DNA of 64,000 nt from Paractinoplanes abujensis (GTDB lineage Bacteria > Actinomycetota > Actinomycetes > Mycobacteriales > Micromonosporaceae). Location of the stretch: contig NZ_JACHMF010000001.1 in assembly GCF_014204895.1 (NCBI RefSeq), forward strand, positions 5,518,001 through 5,582,000, written 5' to 3'. Position numbers and translations under genes: made by a program. The first letter of the stretch is position 1, and every line of letters begins with the position of its first letter. The notes under the pieces were generated by a model. That model had not been told where the DNA came from and searched no databases. It worked only from the letters and a program-made list of their open reading frames with translations. Of the stretch, positions 49,685-57,178 are shown in pieces.

Positions 49685-50108
49685 CCTCCTGTCGGGGGCG
49701 CTGCTCGGGCTGGGCATCGCGGCTTTCGTCGACGAAACCGTGTTCCACCAGTTGCTGCACTGGCATCACTTCTACGACAAGTCGACGCCGGCCGTCGGGC
49801 TGATCTCCGACGGGGTGTTCCACGCGGTCAGCTTCTTCGCCGCCGTGGCGTCGCTGTTCCTGCTGGCTTCGCTGCGGCGCACCGGCTCGTGGCGGCCCCG
49901 CCCCTGGTGGGGTGCCCTGCTCACGGCGACCGGCGTGTTCCAGCTCTACGACGGAACCGTCCAGCACAAACTGATGCGGCTGCACCAGATCCGCTACGAC
50001 GTCGACCTGACCGCATACGACTGGACGTGGAACATCATCGCGGCCGCCCTGATCGCCACCGGCGTCGTGCTGCTGGCCCGCTCCCGCCGAACCGCACAGG
50101 TCACGTGA
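49668..50108 (+). CDS. DUF2243 integral membrane protein
   Basis: This 146-residue protein has four predicted membrane helices. The DUF2243 signature near the N-terminus is LLGLGIAAFVDETVFHQLLHWHHFYD, with a His-rich HQLLHWHH stretch that might bind metal or heme. A second conserved segment is QLYDGTVQHKLMRLHQIR. The family typically occurs next to cytochrome c oxidase assembly (CtaG) genes, and this is the case here (50287-51024). A role in copper or heme handling for terminal oxidases is plausible but unproven. The GTG at 49668 overlaps the preceding small gene. Confidence 0.85.
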   Translation: MARRNNLLSGALLGLGIAAFVDETVFHQLLHWHHFYDKSTPAVGLISDGVFHAVSFFAAVASLFLLASLRRTGSWRPRPWWGALLTATGVFQLYDGTVQHKLMRLHQIRYDVDLTAYDWTWNIIAAALIATGVVLLARSRRTAQVT

Positions 50109-50111
50109 TCA

Positions 50112-50255
50112 CCGCCGCCCAGCACCACTCTCCGGCGCGGCTCACCCCGCCCCTGACCACCGCCACCGCCCAGCGGCACACGCCCGCGCCGCTCATCCGC
50201 CACACGACCACCGCCGCCCAGCGGCACACGCCCGCGCCGCGCACCCGGCCCACGA
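50112..50255. repeat. 48-bp tandem repeat between the DUF2243 and CtaG genes
   Basis: Three units start near 50112, 50161 and 50208. The 20-mer CAGCGGCACACGCCCGCGCC recurs exactly at 50171 and 50219, 48 bases apart. The array fills the 178-base gap between the two cotranscribed-looking membrane protein genes. Confidence 0.75.
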
Positions 50256-50286
50256 CCGCCGCCGTCGCGCGGCGCGTCAGGTTGTT

Positions 50287-51024
50287 GTGATCGGCCTGCT
50301 GGTCGTGGCCGCCGTCGCCTACGCGGCGGCGGCCCTCCGGCTGCGCCGGCGCGGGGTCGACTGGCCACCCGGGCGCGCGCTGGCCTGGTATTTCGGCATC
50401 GCCGCCGCGGTGGCCGGCTCCGGGCACGCGCACAGTTTCCGCGACCACATGGCCGGTCACCTGCTGCTCGGCATGGCCGCACCGCTCCTGCTGGTGTTCG
50501 GCCGCCCGGTCACGCTCGCGTTGCGGGCCCTGCCCGTGCGGCCGGCCCGCCGCCTGGCCCGGGTGCTCCGCAGCCGCCCGATCGTGCTGCTGACCCACCC
50601 GGTGACGGCGGGTGTGCTCGACGCCGGCGGCATGTGGCTGCTCTACACCACCGGCCTGCACTCCGGTGGCGTGCTCATCCAGGTGCACCTGCTGCTGGCG
50701 GGCTACCTCTTCACCGCCGCGATCATCGGCCGCGATCCGGCGCCGCACCGGCCGGGCCCCGCCCTCCGCGCGGCAGTGCTGGTCGCCTTCGTCGCCGTGC
50801 ACGGCATTCTGGCCAAGCACCTGTACGCCCACCCGCCGCCGGGGGTGCCCGCACCCGACGCCGAACAGGCCGCCCAGCTGATGTATTACGGCGGCGACCT
50901 GCTGCACCTGGTGGTCATCGCGCTGCTGTGCCGCGAGCTGTTCCCGTCGCCCGCTCGTGCCTGGCGCCTGCCGACCGGCGCGCCCAAGCCGCCGCTCGCC
51001 ACGGAACCACCCGGACCCACCTGA
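50287..51024 (+). CDS. ctaG: CtaG-type cytochrome c oxidase assembly protein (caa3_CtaG family)
   Basis: This 245-residue protein of the Bacillus-type CtaG/YpdA family (caa3_CtaG) has seven predicted membrane helices. Conserved histidines lie in HSFRDHMAGHLLLGMAAPLLL, LHSGGVLIQVHLLLAGYLF, VHGILAKHLYAH and GGDLLHLVVIAL. These proteins are needed for maturation of the copper centre of caa3-type oxidases. It is distinct from the Cox11-like CtaG of proteobacteria. The GTG at 50287 has only a weak upstream ribosome binding site, and the frame is open upstream through the 48-bp repeat, so the start is uncertain. It pairs with the DUF2243 gene as in many actinobacteria. Confidence 0.85.
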   Translation: MIGLLVVAAVAYAAAALRLRRRGVDWPPGRALAWYFGIAAAVAGSGHAHSFRDHMAGHLLLGMAAPLLLVFGRPVTLALRALPVRPARRLARVLRSRPIVLLTHPVTAGVLDAGGMWLLYTTGLHSGGVLIQVHLLLAGYLFTAAIIGRDPAPHRPGPALRAAVLVAFVAVHGILAKHLYAHPPPGVPAPDAEQAAQLMYYGGDLLHLVVIALLCRELFPSPARAWRLPTGAPKPPLATEPPGPT

Positions 51025-51794
51025 ACGCGCGCCACCCGCCGCCTCGCGCGTGTCCGGGCCACCCGCACGGTCGCCACCCGCACCGTCGCCGCCCGCGCAA
51101 GACCGGCCCGGCACCGCCCGCGTGTGTCCGGGTCGCCCGCACGTGTCCGGGCCATCCACGCCGTCGCCACCCGCGAGACTGGCCCGTCACCGCCAGCACG
51201 TGTCTGGCCCCCGCCCCGTCGCGCCCCCACGTGTCCGGGCCGTCTCCGCGAGTCCGGGCCACCCGCGCCAATCCAGGGCCGCCCACGCCGTCGCCGCCCG
51301 CGCAAGACCGGCCCGGCACCGCCCGCACGTGTCTGGCCCCCGCCCCGTCGCGCCCCCACGTGTCCGGGCCGTCTCCGCGAGTCCGGGCCACCCGCGCCAA
51401 TCCAGGGCCGCCCACGCCGTCGCCGCCCGCGCAAGACCGGCCCGGCACCGCCCGCACGTGCCCGGACCGCCCGCCCGTCGCGCCCCCACGTGTCCGGGCC
51501 GTCTCCGCGAGTCCGGGCCACCCGCGCCAATCCAGGGCCGCCCACGCCGTCGCCGCCCGCGCAAGACCGGCCCGGCACCGCCCGCACCTGCCGGGCCATC
51601 CGCCCGTCGAGCCCGCGCGAGTCCCGGCCGCCCGCGCCAGTCCGGGCCGCCCGCGCGGGACCAGGCCGTTCACGCCGTCGCCGCCCGCGCGGGACCAGAC
51701 CGTCAACGCCGTCACCGCCCGCGCGGCTCCGGGCCGTCCGCTCTCTGCGGCCGCCCGAGCGTTTTCGCCGGGCCGGGCGGGGAATGCCCCTCTC
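51025..51794. other. 770-base gap, mostly GC-rich tandem repeat, no supported gene
   Basis: From the end of CtaG to the next gene the DNA is made of exact and degenerate repeats (see 51197-51584). Stop codons are so rare that long frames run through on both strands, yet their translations are Arg/Pro/Gly repeats without family resemblance. I treat it as non-coding. The last 100 bases contain no clear promoter. Confidence 0.55.
51197..51584. repeat. Three tandem copies of a 129-bp repeat
   Basis: Units start at CACGTG at 51197, 51326 and 51455 (periods 129 and 129). Units 1 and 2 are nearly identical; unit 3 differs mainly in its first 30 bases. Each contains CGTGTCCGGGCCGTCTCCGC and a GCAAGACCGGCCCGGCACCG segment. 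Degenerate partial copies extend on both sides from about 51040 to 51730. Confidence 0.92.
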
Positions 51795-52103
51795 ATGCAG
51801 CCCGAGACCCCGTCGCACGCCTTGCCGATCGCCCGTGTCAACGTGGGCATGTCCGTCGCCGACTCGGCCGGGGAGGAGGTCGGCACGGTGACGGCCGTGC
51901 AGATGCCGGGCACGGACGTGCGGCCCGAGCTCGCCGCCGGGGACGCTGAGCGGCTGGTCAGCGCCGGCTATCTGCGCATCGACGGCAGCGGCCTGTTCGC
52001 CAAGGACCTGTTCGCGGCCGGCGACCAGATCGCGGGGTCGGTCGAGGGCGAACCCGCCACTGTCACTTTGAACGTCTTGCGGGAGGACCTCGCGCACGCC
52101 TGA
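51795..52103 (+). CDS. Small PRC-barrel/DUF2171-like protein
   Basis: This 102-residue soluble protein has a beta-barrel pattern: VGMSVADSAGEEVGTVTAVQ, then a linker, LRIDGSGLFAKDLFAAGDQI and a final strand TVTLNVLREDLAH. The VADSxGxxVGTV motif is typical of PRC-barrel and DUF2171 proteins, which in actinobacteria are often linked to stress or membrane contacts. The ATG at 51795 is preceded by the repeat-rich gap; upstream translation of the same frame is low-complexity and rejected. It may be a distant relative of the protein at 24466-24813. The function is unknown. Confidence 0.72.
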   Translation: MQPETPSHALPIARVNVGMSVADSAGEEVGTVTAVQMPGTDVRPELAAGDAERLVSAGYLRIDGSGLFAKDLFAAGDQIAGSVEGEPATVTLNVLREDLAHA

Positions 52104-52313
52104 GTGACCACCCACCACGGCCGGAGCCCGCGTTACGGCCCGTAAGTCGGCACACGCGTGCGAGGCGGGCCCTGAGCAGGGCCGATGCGGTTGCGGACGG
52201 TCGGGACGCGTACGGGAGCAGCGGTTTCTCGTACGTGGCGTGGGCCCTCTTCACTGGCCTTCATGACATATCGTGCCGGAGTGACTGCATCGCGTGACTC
52301 TGGAGGGTTGATC

Positions 52314-53159
52314 GTGCGCCGGTGGCATGGGGTGGCGTTGGCCGGTCTCGCGGTGTTCGCGCTGGCCTGTGAGGCGGGCGCGGGTGGCACCGGCGGTGGC
52401 GATCCTGAACCGACGGGCGCGCCACCCAAGGGCTACCCGTCGTCGATGGCGGCGCTCGGCGACTCGATCACGGCCGGGTTCGGCAGCTGCGGGGCGTTCC
52501 TGGTGTGCGGGCGCAACTCGTGGGCCACCGGCACGGCCGACGCGGTGGACAGTCACTATCGGCGCATCCTGGCCAAGAATCCGCGGATCAAAGGCAAGGC
52601 GCGCAACTTCGCCCGGCCGGGTGCGCGCGCGAGCGACCTGTCCGGTCAGGTCGCGCAGGCGATCGACATGAAGGCGCAGTACGTGACGATCCTGATCGGA
52701 GCGAACGACGCCTGCGCCGGCTCGACCGCCGCGATGACCTCGGTGCCGACGTTCCGCAGCCGGATCGACCGCGGGCTGAACCGGCTCAAGAAGGGCCTGC
52801 CCAAGGCGAACGTGCTGGTCGCGGGCGTGCCCGACGTCTATCGGCTGTGGCAGCAGGGCCGCAAGAACGATCGCGCCGTGCGGGCCTGGCAGCGGTTCGA
52901 CACGTGCCCGTCGATGCTGGCCGACTCCACGTCGACCAGCGAGACGGCCGACCAGCGCCGGCGCACTGTGCGCGCCCGGGTCAACGACTACAACGACCAG
53001 CTGGCCGCGGCGTGCGCGAAATACGGCAGTCGGTGCCGCTGGGACGACGACCCGCACGAGGCCGGCTTCAGCCTCGATCTGGTCAACCAGGTCGACTATT
53101 TTCATCCGAACGCCGAGGGCCAGGCCGAACTGGCCGACCTGACGTACGGCTTCAAATAG
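52314..53159 (+). CDS. Lipoprotein SGNH/GDSL hydrolase
   Basis: This 281-residue surface hydrolase has a signal of the lipoprotein type (LAGLAVFALAC, lipidated Cys19) and a Gly/Pro linker. The SGNH domain has block I Ser51 in ALGDSITAG, Asn131 in IGANDAC and Asp261-x-x-His264 in DYFHPN. Six cysteines in the mature domain could form disulfides, which fits an extracellular location. The expected activity is esterase or deacylase on lipids or wall polysaccharides. The GTG at 52314 has TGGAGGG six bases upstream, and its N-terminus gives a clean signal peptide. It is unrelated in detail to the cytoplasmic SGNH enzyme at 11911. The sigma factor gene follows after 59 bases. Confidence 0.88.
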   Translation: MRRWHGVALAGLAVFALACEAGAGGTGGGDPEPTGAPPKGYPSSMAALGDSITAGFGSCGAFLVCGRNSWATGTADAVDSHYRRILAKNPRIKGKARNFARPGARASDLSGQVAQAIDMKAQYVTILIGANDACAGSTAAMTSVPTFRSRIDRGLNRLKKGLPKANVLVAGVPDVYRLWQQGRKNDRAVRAWQRFDTCPSMLADSTSTSETADQRRRTVRARVNDYNDQLAAACAKYGSRCRWDDDPHEAGFSLDLVNQVDYFHPNAEGQAELADLTYGFK

Positions 53160-53162
53160 CCT

Positions 53163-53192
53163 GCAACCCTTTACGGACCCCGCGCCGACATA
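53163..53192 (+). promoter_or_regulatory. ECF-type promoter candidate for the SigE-family module
   Basis: GCAACC (53163-53168) and CGACATA (53186-53192) are separated by 17 bases, 27 bases before the sigma factor start. A GCAACC/AACC-type -35 with a CG-starting -10 is the pattern expected for ECF sigma factors, so the gene may control its own expression. Confidence 0.5.
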
Positions 53193-53218
53193 GAGGCAAC
53201 AGGACGGGGAGGAACCGG

Positions 53219-53731
53219 ATGCGGGCCGACGAGGATCGGGAGTACGTCGAATATGTGCGGGTGCGGCTGCCGCGCCTGCACCGCATGGCGTACATGCTGT
53301 GCGCGGACGCGCATCAGGCCGACGACATCGTGCAGGCCACGCTGACCGCGCTCTACGTGCACTGGCGCCGGGCGGCCAAGGCCGACAACCTCGACGGGTA
53401 CGTCCACCGGATCATGGTGCGGCGTTACCTGGACGAGCGTCGCCGCCGGTGGTCGCGGGTGTTGCTGGGCGATCACGTGCCGGACGCGGCGGAGGCCGCG
53501 CCGGGGGCCGACGCCGGGTTCGGTGAGCGGGATGTGCTGGTCGCCGCGCTGCGGGCGCTGCCCAAGGGGCAACGAGCAGTGGTGGTGCTGCGCTATTTCA
53601 GCGACCTGACCGTCGAGCAGACGGCCGAGGCGCTGGGCTGCTCGACCGGCAACGTCAAGAGCCAGTGCGCGCGTGGGCTGGCCACTCTCCGCGGAGCGAT
53701 GGCCCGGGTGGCCGAAAGGGAGCGGTCGTGA
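53219..53731 (+). CDS. SigE-family ECF RNA polymerase sigma factor
   Basis: This 170-residue ECF sigma factor has region 2 at about 8-75 (LHRMAYMLCADAHQADDIVQATL and then YVHRIMVRRYLDERRRRW). Region 4 is at about 105-160 (ALPKGQRAVVVLRYFSDLTVEQTAEALGCSTGNVKSQCARGL). The pattern matches the Streptomyces SigE-fam group, which is common in actinobacteria. The ATG at 53219 has GGGGAGG at a 6-base distance. Its stop overlaps the start of the next gene (GTGA), a membrane protein with an extracellular HAF propeller that is the obvious candidate for its regulator. An ECF-type promoter candidate precedes the gene. Confidence 0.92.
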   Translation: MRADEDREYVEYVRVRLPRLHRMAYMLCADAHQADDIVQATLTALYVHWRRAAKADNLDGYVHRIMVRRYLDERRRRWSRVLLGDHVPDAAEAAPGADAGFGERDVLVAALRALPKGQRAVVVLRYFSDLTVEQTAEALGCSTGNVKSQCARGLATLRGAMARVAERERS

Positions 53732-54876
53732 ACGACGACGAACAGCAACTGCGGGAGCAGCTCGAAGCGATCACCGCACCGCCCAGCCGGTTGGAGGCGG
53801 AGGCCCTGCTGGAGGCGGGGCGGCGCCGGTCCTTTCGCCGCCGCACGTGGCAGGCGGCGGGCGGGGTGGCGCTCGCGACCACGGGCGTCGTGGTGGCGGT
53901 GCCCCTGGTGATGCGGGACGCTGCGCCACCCCCGCCGACGGCCGCGGTCGTCGCCGGGACGCCGTCGGCGAGGACCGTCGCCTGCACCAGCAAGGCGCTG
54001 CGTCTGCCGCCGGGCGCGAAGGAGGCCACGGCGGACGGTGTCGACCCCTCGGGGCGCTACATCATCGGCCACGACAGCGCGGGCCAGGATTTCCGGCCGA
54101 TCCTGTGGACGGATGGTGTGCCCAAGCGACTGCCCCAGAAGGAGAAGTCGGTTCAGCTGACGACCGTGAACGCGCGCGGTGTGGTGGCCGGTCTGGCCAC
54201 CGAGGGCAACAGCGACTACGTCTTCCGGTACGACAACGGCCGCTTCACCCGGCTGAAGCCGCCGTCCGGCCGGTGGCACGTCTACCCGTGGCCGATGATG
54301 AACGCCGCGGGCGACATCGTGATCAACGCCGAGCCCGAGGGCAACATCGAGGGCAAGGACAGCATCGCGCTGTACTGGAAGGCGGGCACGACGACCGCGG
54401 TCAAGCTGCCGTTGCCGACGGAGGCCAACGTCTACGACATCACCGACGACGGCACCATTGTCGGCGGCACCTTCGTCGACGGCGAGGGCCGGGAGGCGTA
54501 CGCGTGGGATCTCACCGGCAAGGGCCGCAAGCTGACCGCGCCGGACGACAGCCGGGCGATCGCCTACGCGGCCGAGGGCAACTGGGCCACCGGCGGCCTG
54601 TGGCGCGGCAACTCGGACGGTAAGGCCGTCCTGTGGGACCTGCGGACCGGCGAACTCACCAAGCTCGACGGCCCCGGTCCGGGTGACGCCGTCAACAAGG
54701 ACGGGTGGGTGGTGTCCACGGGCACGGCGTTCCGCAACGGCGAGCCGCTCGAATTGCCCGTCCCGAAGGGCCGTGACGTCTTCCCACGGGGCGTCTCCAA
54801 CACGGGCCTGATCGTCGGGCACACCAGTGCGCAGGACGACAACGGGCTCTCCGAACCCCGGACGTGGCAGTGCTAG
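53728..54876 (+). CDS. Membrane-anchored HAF-repeat beta-propeller, putative anti-sigma factor
   Basis: This 382-residue single-pass protein has a short charged cytoplasmic N-terminus (about 1-38, EQQLREQLEAITAPPSRLEAEALLEAGRRR) that could bind the sigma factor. A membrane helix lies at about 40-61, and an extracellular beta-propeller of HAF-type repeats follows (about 85-382). Blades include DGVDPSGRYIIGHDSAGQDFRPILW, VNARGVVAGLATEG, ITDDGTIVGGTFVDGEGREAYAW and VSNTGLIVGHT. No zinc-binding anti-sigma motif is present. The GTG start overlaps the sigma gene stop (GTGA). The layout suggests a sensor that holds the sigma factor at the membrane and reacts to an extracellular ligand; the role is inferred. 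Confidence 0.82.
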   Translation: MNDDEQQLREQLEAITAPPSRLEAEALLEAGRRRSFRRRTWQAAGGVALATTGVVVAVPLVMRDAAPPPPTAAVVAGTPSARTVACTSKALRLPPGAKEATADGVDPSGRYIIGHDSAGQDFRPILWTDGVPKRLPQKEKSVQLTTVNARGVVAGLATEGNSDYVFRYDNGRFTRLKPPSGRWHVYPWPMMNAAGDIVINAEPEGNIEGKDSIALYWKAGTTTAVKLPLPTEANVYDITDDGTIVGGTFVDGEGREAYAWDLTGKGRKLTAPDDSRAIAYAAEGNWATGGLWRGNSDGKAVLWDLRTGELTKLDGPGPGDAVNKDGWVVSTGTAFRNGEPLELPVPKGRDVFPRGVSNTGLIVGHTSAQDDNGLSEPRTWQC

Positions 54877-55955
54877 CGACGGCGTGACGACGGCGGGGCG
54901 GCCCACACGAACCGGGGGGCGGCGGCCGGGAGGGCCAGGGCACGGTAGCTCGGCTCGACCGGCCGCCCCCGGTCCGGCGGGCGCCAGATCGGCGGCGGGC
55001 CCCACCAGATGACCCGCTCGCCGGTCGGCTGGGGCAGCACGGGCAACGGGGGTGCACCCAGCGCGGGCCGGGGGGCCTGCGGCGGCAACGCCTTGGCCGG
55101 CTCCTCGGCCGGGGCCCCCTCCACGTGGGTGGCGTGGGTGGCGGGCGCGGTGGCCAGCACGATCGCGGCACCGACGGTGAGCACGCAGGCGATGCCCGCG
55201 GGCAGCAGCCAGCCCTCGCGGACCGTGTCGCCGAGGAAGACCACGGCCACGACGGACGGCGCCATCACCTCGGCCGTCCAGTGGATCGCGGTGACCGGGC
55301 CGACGTCGCCGTGCTGCAACGCATGGGCGTACAGGGTCATGCCGGTGCCCGCGAAGACCAGCAGCGCGGCGGTGAGCGGCTCGGTGAGCAGGGTCAGCGC
55401 GGTCTCACCGGCCCCCGCGCCCTCGGGGATCGGCAGCGAGCGCCCGACCAGGGCAGCGCCGCCGAGCGAGAGGCCGGCGCAGGCCGCGATGACCCCGCCG
55501 GGCGCGTCGACCTTGACGGCGCCGTAGCCGACCAGCACCATCGCGGCGGCCGCGCCGCACAACGCGAAGCGCAGCTCGCCGGGGGTGTGCACCTCGTGCT
55601 GGGGGGCGGCCGAGAGCGCCAGGAAGGTCAGCGAGACGATCGTGACGAGAACGGCTGCGGAGTCGCGCTTGCGCAGGCGGGATCCGAGCCAGATGCGCGC
55701 GCCGAGCACGGTCAGCGCGAGCGACCCGGCCAGGATGGACTCGACGACGTAGACCGCGAGCGACTGCAACGCGATGATGGCGCCGACCCAGGCCAGGATG
55801 TCGAAGAAGATGCCGGCCAGGTAGAGCGGGTGGGCCATGGTCTGGGCCGTGCCACTGCTCTTGCGGGCGCCGAGGGCCTGCAGGATCGAGGCGGTCGCGT
55901 AACAGAGCGAGCCGAAGATGACGATCGACAACGCGACCCATCCGGCGCCGGTCAT
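54873..55955 (-). CDS. DMT/EamA-like ten-helix membrane protein with Pro-rich tail
   Basis: This 360-residue membrane protein has nine to ten helices in the first 275 residues, arranged like DMT-superfamily (EamA/NIPA-type) transporters. Examples are YLAGIFFDILAWVGAIIALQSLAVYVVESILAGSLALTVLG and IHWTAEVMAPSVVAVVFLGDTV, which is the usual second-repeat segment. A cytoplasmic or extracytoplasmic Pro/Ala-rich tail of about 85 residues ends the protein. Related proteins transport metabolites or Mg2+; the substrate here is unknown. The stop overlaps the convergent propeller gene by four bases. It lies between two sigma factor modules and reads leftward like the second one, after a 72-base gap. Confidence 0.78.
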   Translation of the reverse strand: MTGAGWVALSIVIFGSLCYATASILQALGARKSSGTAQTMAHPLYLAGIFFDILAWVGAIIALQSLAVYVVESILAGSLALTVLGARIWLGSRLRKRDSAAVLVTIVSLTFLALSAAPQHEVHTPGELRFALCGAAAAMVLVGYGAVKVDAPGGVIAACAGLSLGGAALVGRSLPIPEGAGAGETALTLLTEPLTAALLVFAGTGMTLYAHALQHGDVGPVTAIHWTAEVMAPSVVAVVFLGDTVREGWLLPAGIACVLTVGAAIVLATAPATHATHVEGAPAEEPAKALPPQAPRPALGAPPLPVLPQPTGERVIWWGPPPIWRPPDRGRPVEPSYRALALPAAAPRFVWAAPPSSRRR

Positions 55956-56027
55956 TGCCGGGACCAGACGCCGTCACGCTGAGTCGATCGAGCAACCACG
56001 ATTTGATGATATGCGTGCCGGGCTGTT

Positions 56028-56720
56028 CTAGATAGTGGCCGTGGCCAGAACCTGTCCCGCGTACGTCTCCACCTGAACCGCTGCCACGTCGGCCGGAGCC
56101 ACCAGCGCGCTGCCGTCGACGGTGGTGCCCTCACTCGCTGCGGCCTCGCTGACCAGCCAGCTGCCGGCGAACTCGCGGCGCCCGTCGTTGGCCACGACGA
56201 ACAGGCGGCACTGGGAGCCGGCGGGCACCCCGGCCACCGTGGCGCTGAGCCGCACCCAGCCCGCGGCCGGGGTCATCGTCACGTTCACGGCGGTGCCGGT
56301 TGTCTTGTCGAGCGCGGTCAGGACCCGGGGTGCGGCCGCACCGGCCGCTGCCGCCACCGTCTGCGCATCCGGCTCGGGCGCTGTCGTCCGGCCCGCGTAC
56401 AGGCCGCCGGCCAGCGCCACCACCGCCGCCGCGACCCCGGCCAGCGTCCACAGCGCACCGCGCCGCCGATCGTGCCCGCGACGCTCGTCGCGGACCTGCC
56501 GCAAAGTCTTGTGCAGCAGCATCTCGCCGTCGGGGGGCGGGCCCTCCAGGAACGCCTCGGGCGGGATCTCGCCCAGCCGCTCCTCCATCTCCCGCAGGTC
56601 GCCCACTTCGCGACGGCACTGCGGGCAGTCCTCGACGTGGGCGTGCACGGCCGCCCACTCGTCGTCGTCGAGCACCCCCAGGGCGTACGCCCCGAGCTGC
56701 TCGGTCTGGTGCCCGTTCAT
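56028..56720 (-). CDS. Zinc-binding anti-sigma factor (RskA-like)
   Basis: This 230-residue transmembrane anti-sigma factor has an N-terminal ZAS domain with His28-x-x-x-Cys32-x-x-Cys35 (HVEDCPQC), typical of RsrA/RskA-type proteins that wrap the sigma factor. A membrane helix lies at about 88-108. The extracytoplasmic RskA-like C-terminal domain (about 135-230) contains GTAVNVTMTPAAGWVRLSATVAGVPAGSQCRLFVV. Signal release probably involves regulated proteolysis. The ATG overlaps the sigma gene stop by four bases (ATGA). It is the last of three coupled genes (propeller, sigma, anti-sigma). Confidence 0.92.
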   Translation of the reverse strand: MNGHQTEQLGAYALGVLDDDEWAAVHAHVEDCPQCRREVGDLREMEERLGEIPPEAFLEGPPPDGEMLLHKTLRQVRDERRGHDRRRGALWTLAGVAAAVVALAGGLYAGRTTAPEPDAQTVAAAAGAAAPRVLTALDKTTGTAVNVTMTPAAGWVRLSATVAGVPAGSQCRLFVVANDGRREFAGSWLVSEAAASEGTTVDGSALVAPADVAAVQVETYAGQVLATATI

Positions 56721-57178
56721 GTGACTCCCGTCGGTTCGGCGGCGTGCACCGCCTCCCGCAACCGGCGCAACGCCTGATAGCTGCGGGACTTCACCGTCTC
56801 GGCCGGAAGACCGAGCGACGCCGCCGCCTCTTTGACGTCACGCCCCTGGAAGTACAACTGGTTCAATACCTCGCGTTGTTCGGGCGCAAGGGTGCCGACG
56901 GCGACGAGCATCCCCATCGGCCCGGCCGGCACCGCCGGCACGCCCTGCTCGGTGGCCACGGCGCGGACGATCGGGAAAAGATGCGCCCGTACGGCTCCCC
57001 TGTCCTCACTGAGGGCTTCGCTCTGCGACCAGGCGCGCAGCAACGTTTCGCGAACGATCTCCTCGGCCCGCGCACGGTCGCCGCTGAGCCGGGTCGCGTA
57101 CGCCAGCAGGGCCGCCCCGTGCTCAGCGAACAGCCGCCGGACCAGCACCTCGCCGGCCGTGCGGTCGCGTCGGCTCAC
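56717..57178 (-). CDS. ECF RNA polymerase sigma factor
   Basis: This 153-residue sigma factor has region 2 at about 10-70 (EHGAALLAYATRLSGDRARAEEIVRETLLRAW). Region 4 is at about 90-150 (APEQREVLNQLYFQGRDVKEAAASLGLPAETVKSRSYQALRRLRE). It differs from the SigE-family factor at 53219 and resembles SigK/SigL-type factors that pair with RskA-like anti-sigma factors. The GTG start shares a base with the upstream propeller stop (TAGTG), and the stop overlaps the anti-sigma start, so all three products are translationally coupled. Confidence 0.9.
   Translation of the reverse strand: MSRRDRTAGEVLVRRLFAEHGAALLAYATRLSGDRARAEEIVRETLLRAWSQSEALSEDRGAVRAHLFPIVRAVATEQGVPAVPAGPMGMLVAVGTLAPEQREVLNQLYFQGRDVKEAAASLGLPAETVKSRSYQALRRLREAVHAAEPTGVT

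Noticed and set aside
11822..51584. Tandem arrays considered as CRISPR
   Set aside because: The units are directly adjacent without unique spacers, are GC-rich, and no cas genes occur in the window.
50634..51794. Long frames through the 129-bp repeats on both strands
   Set aside because: They stay open only because the unit is a multiple of three and stop-poor. The translations are Pro/Arg/Gly repeats with no family, and several frames are open at once.
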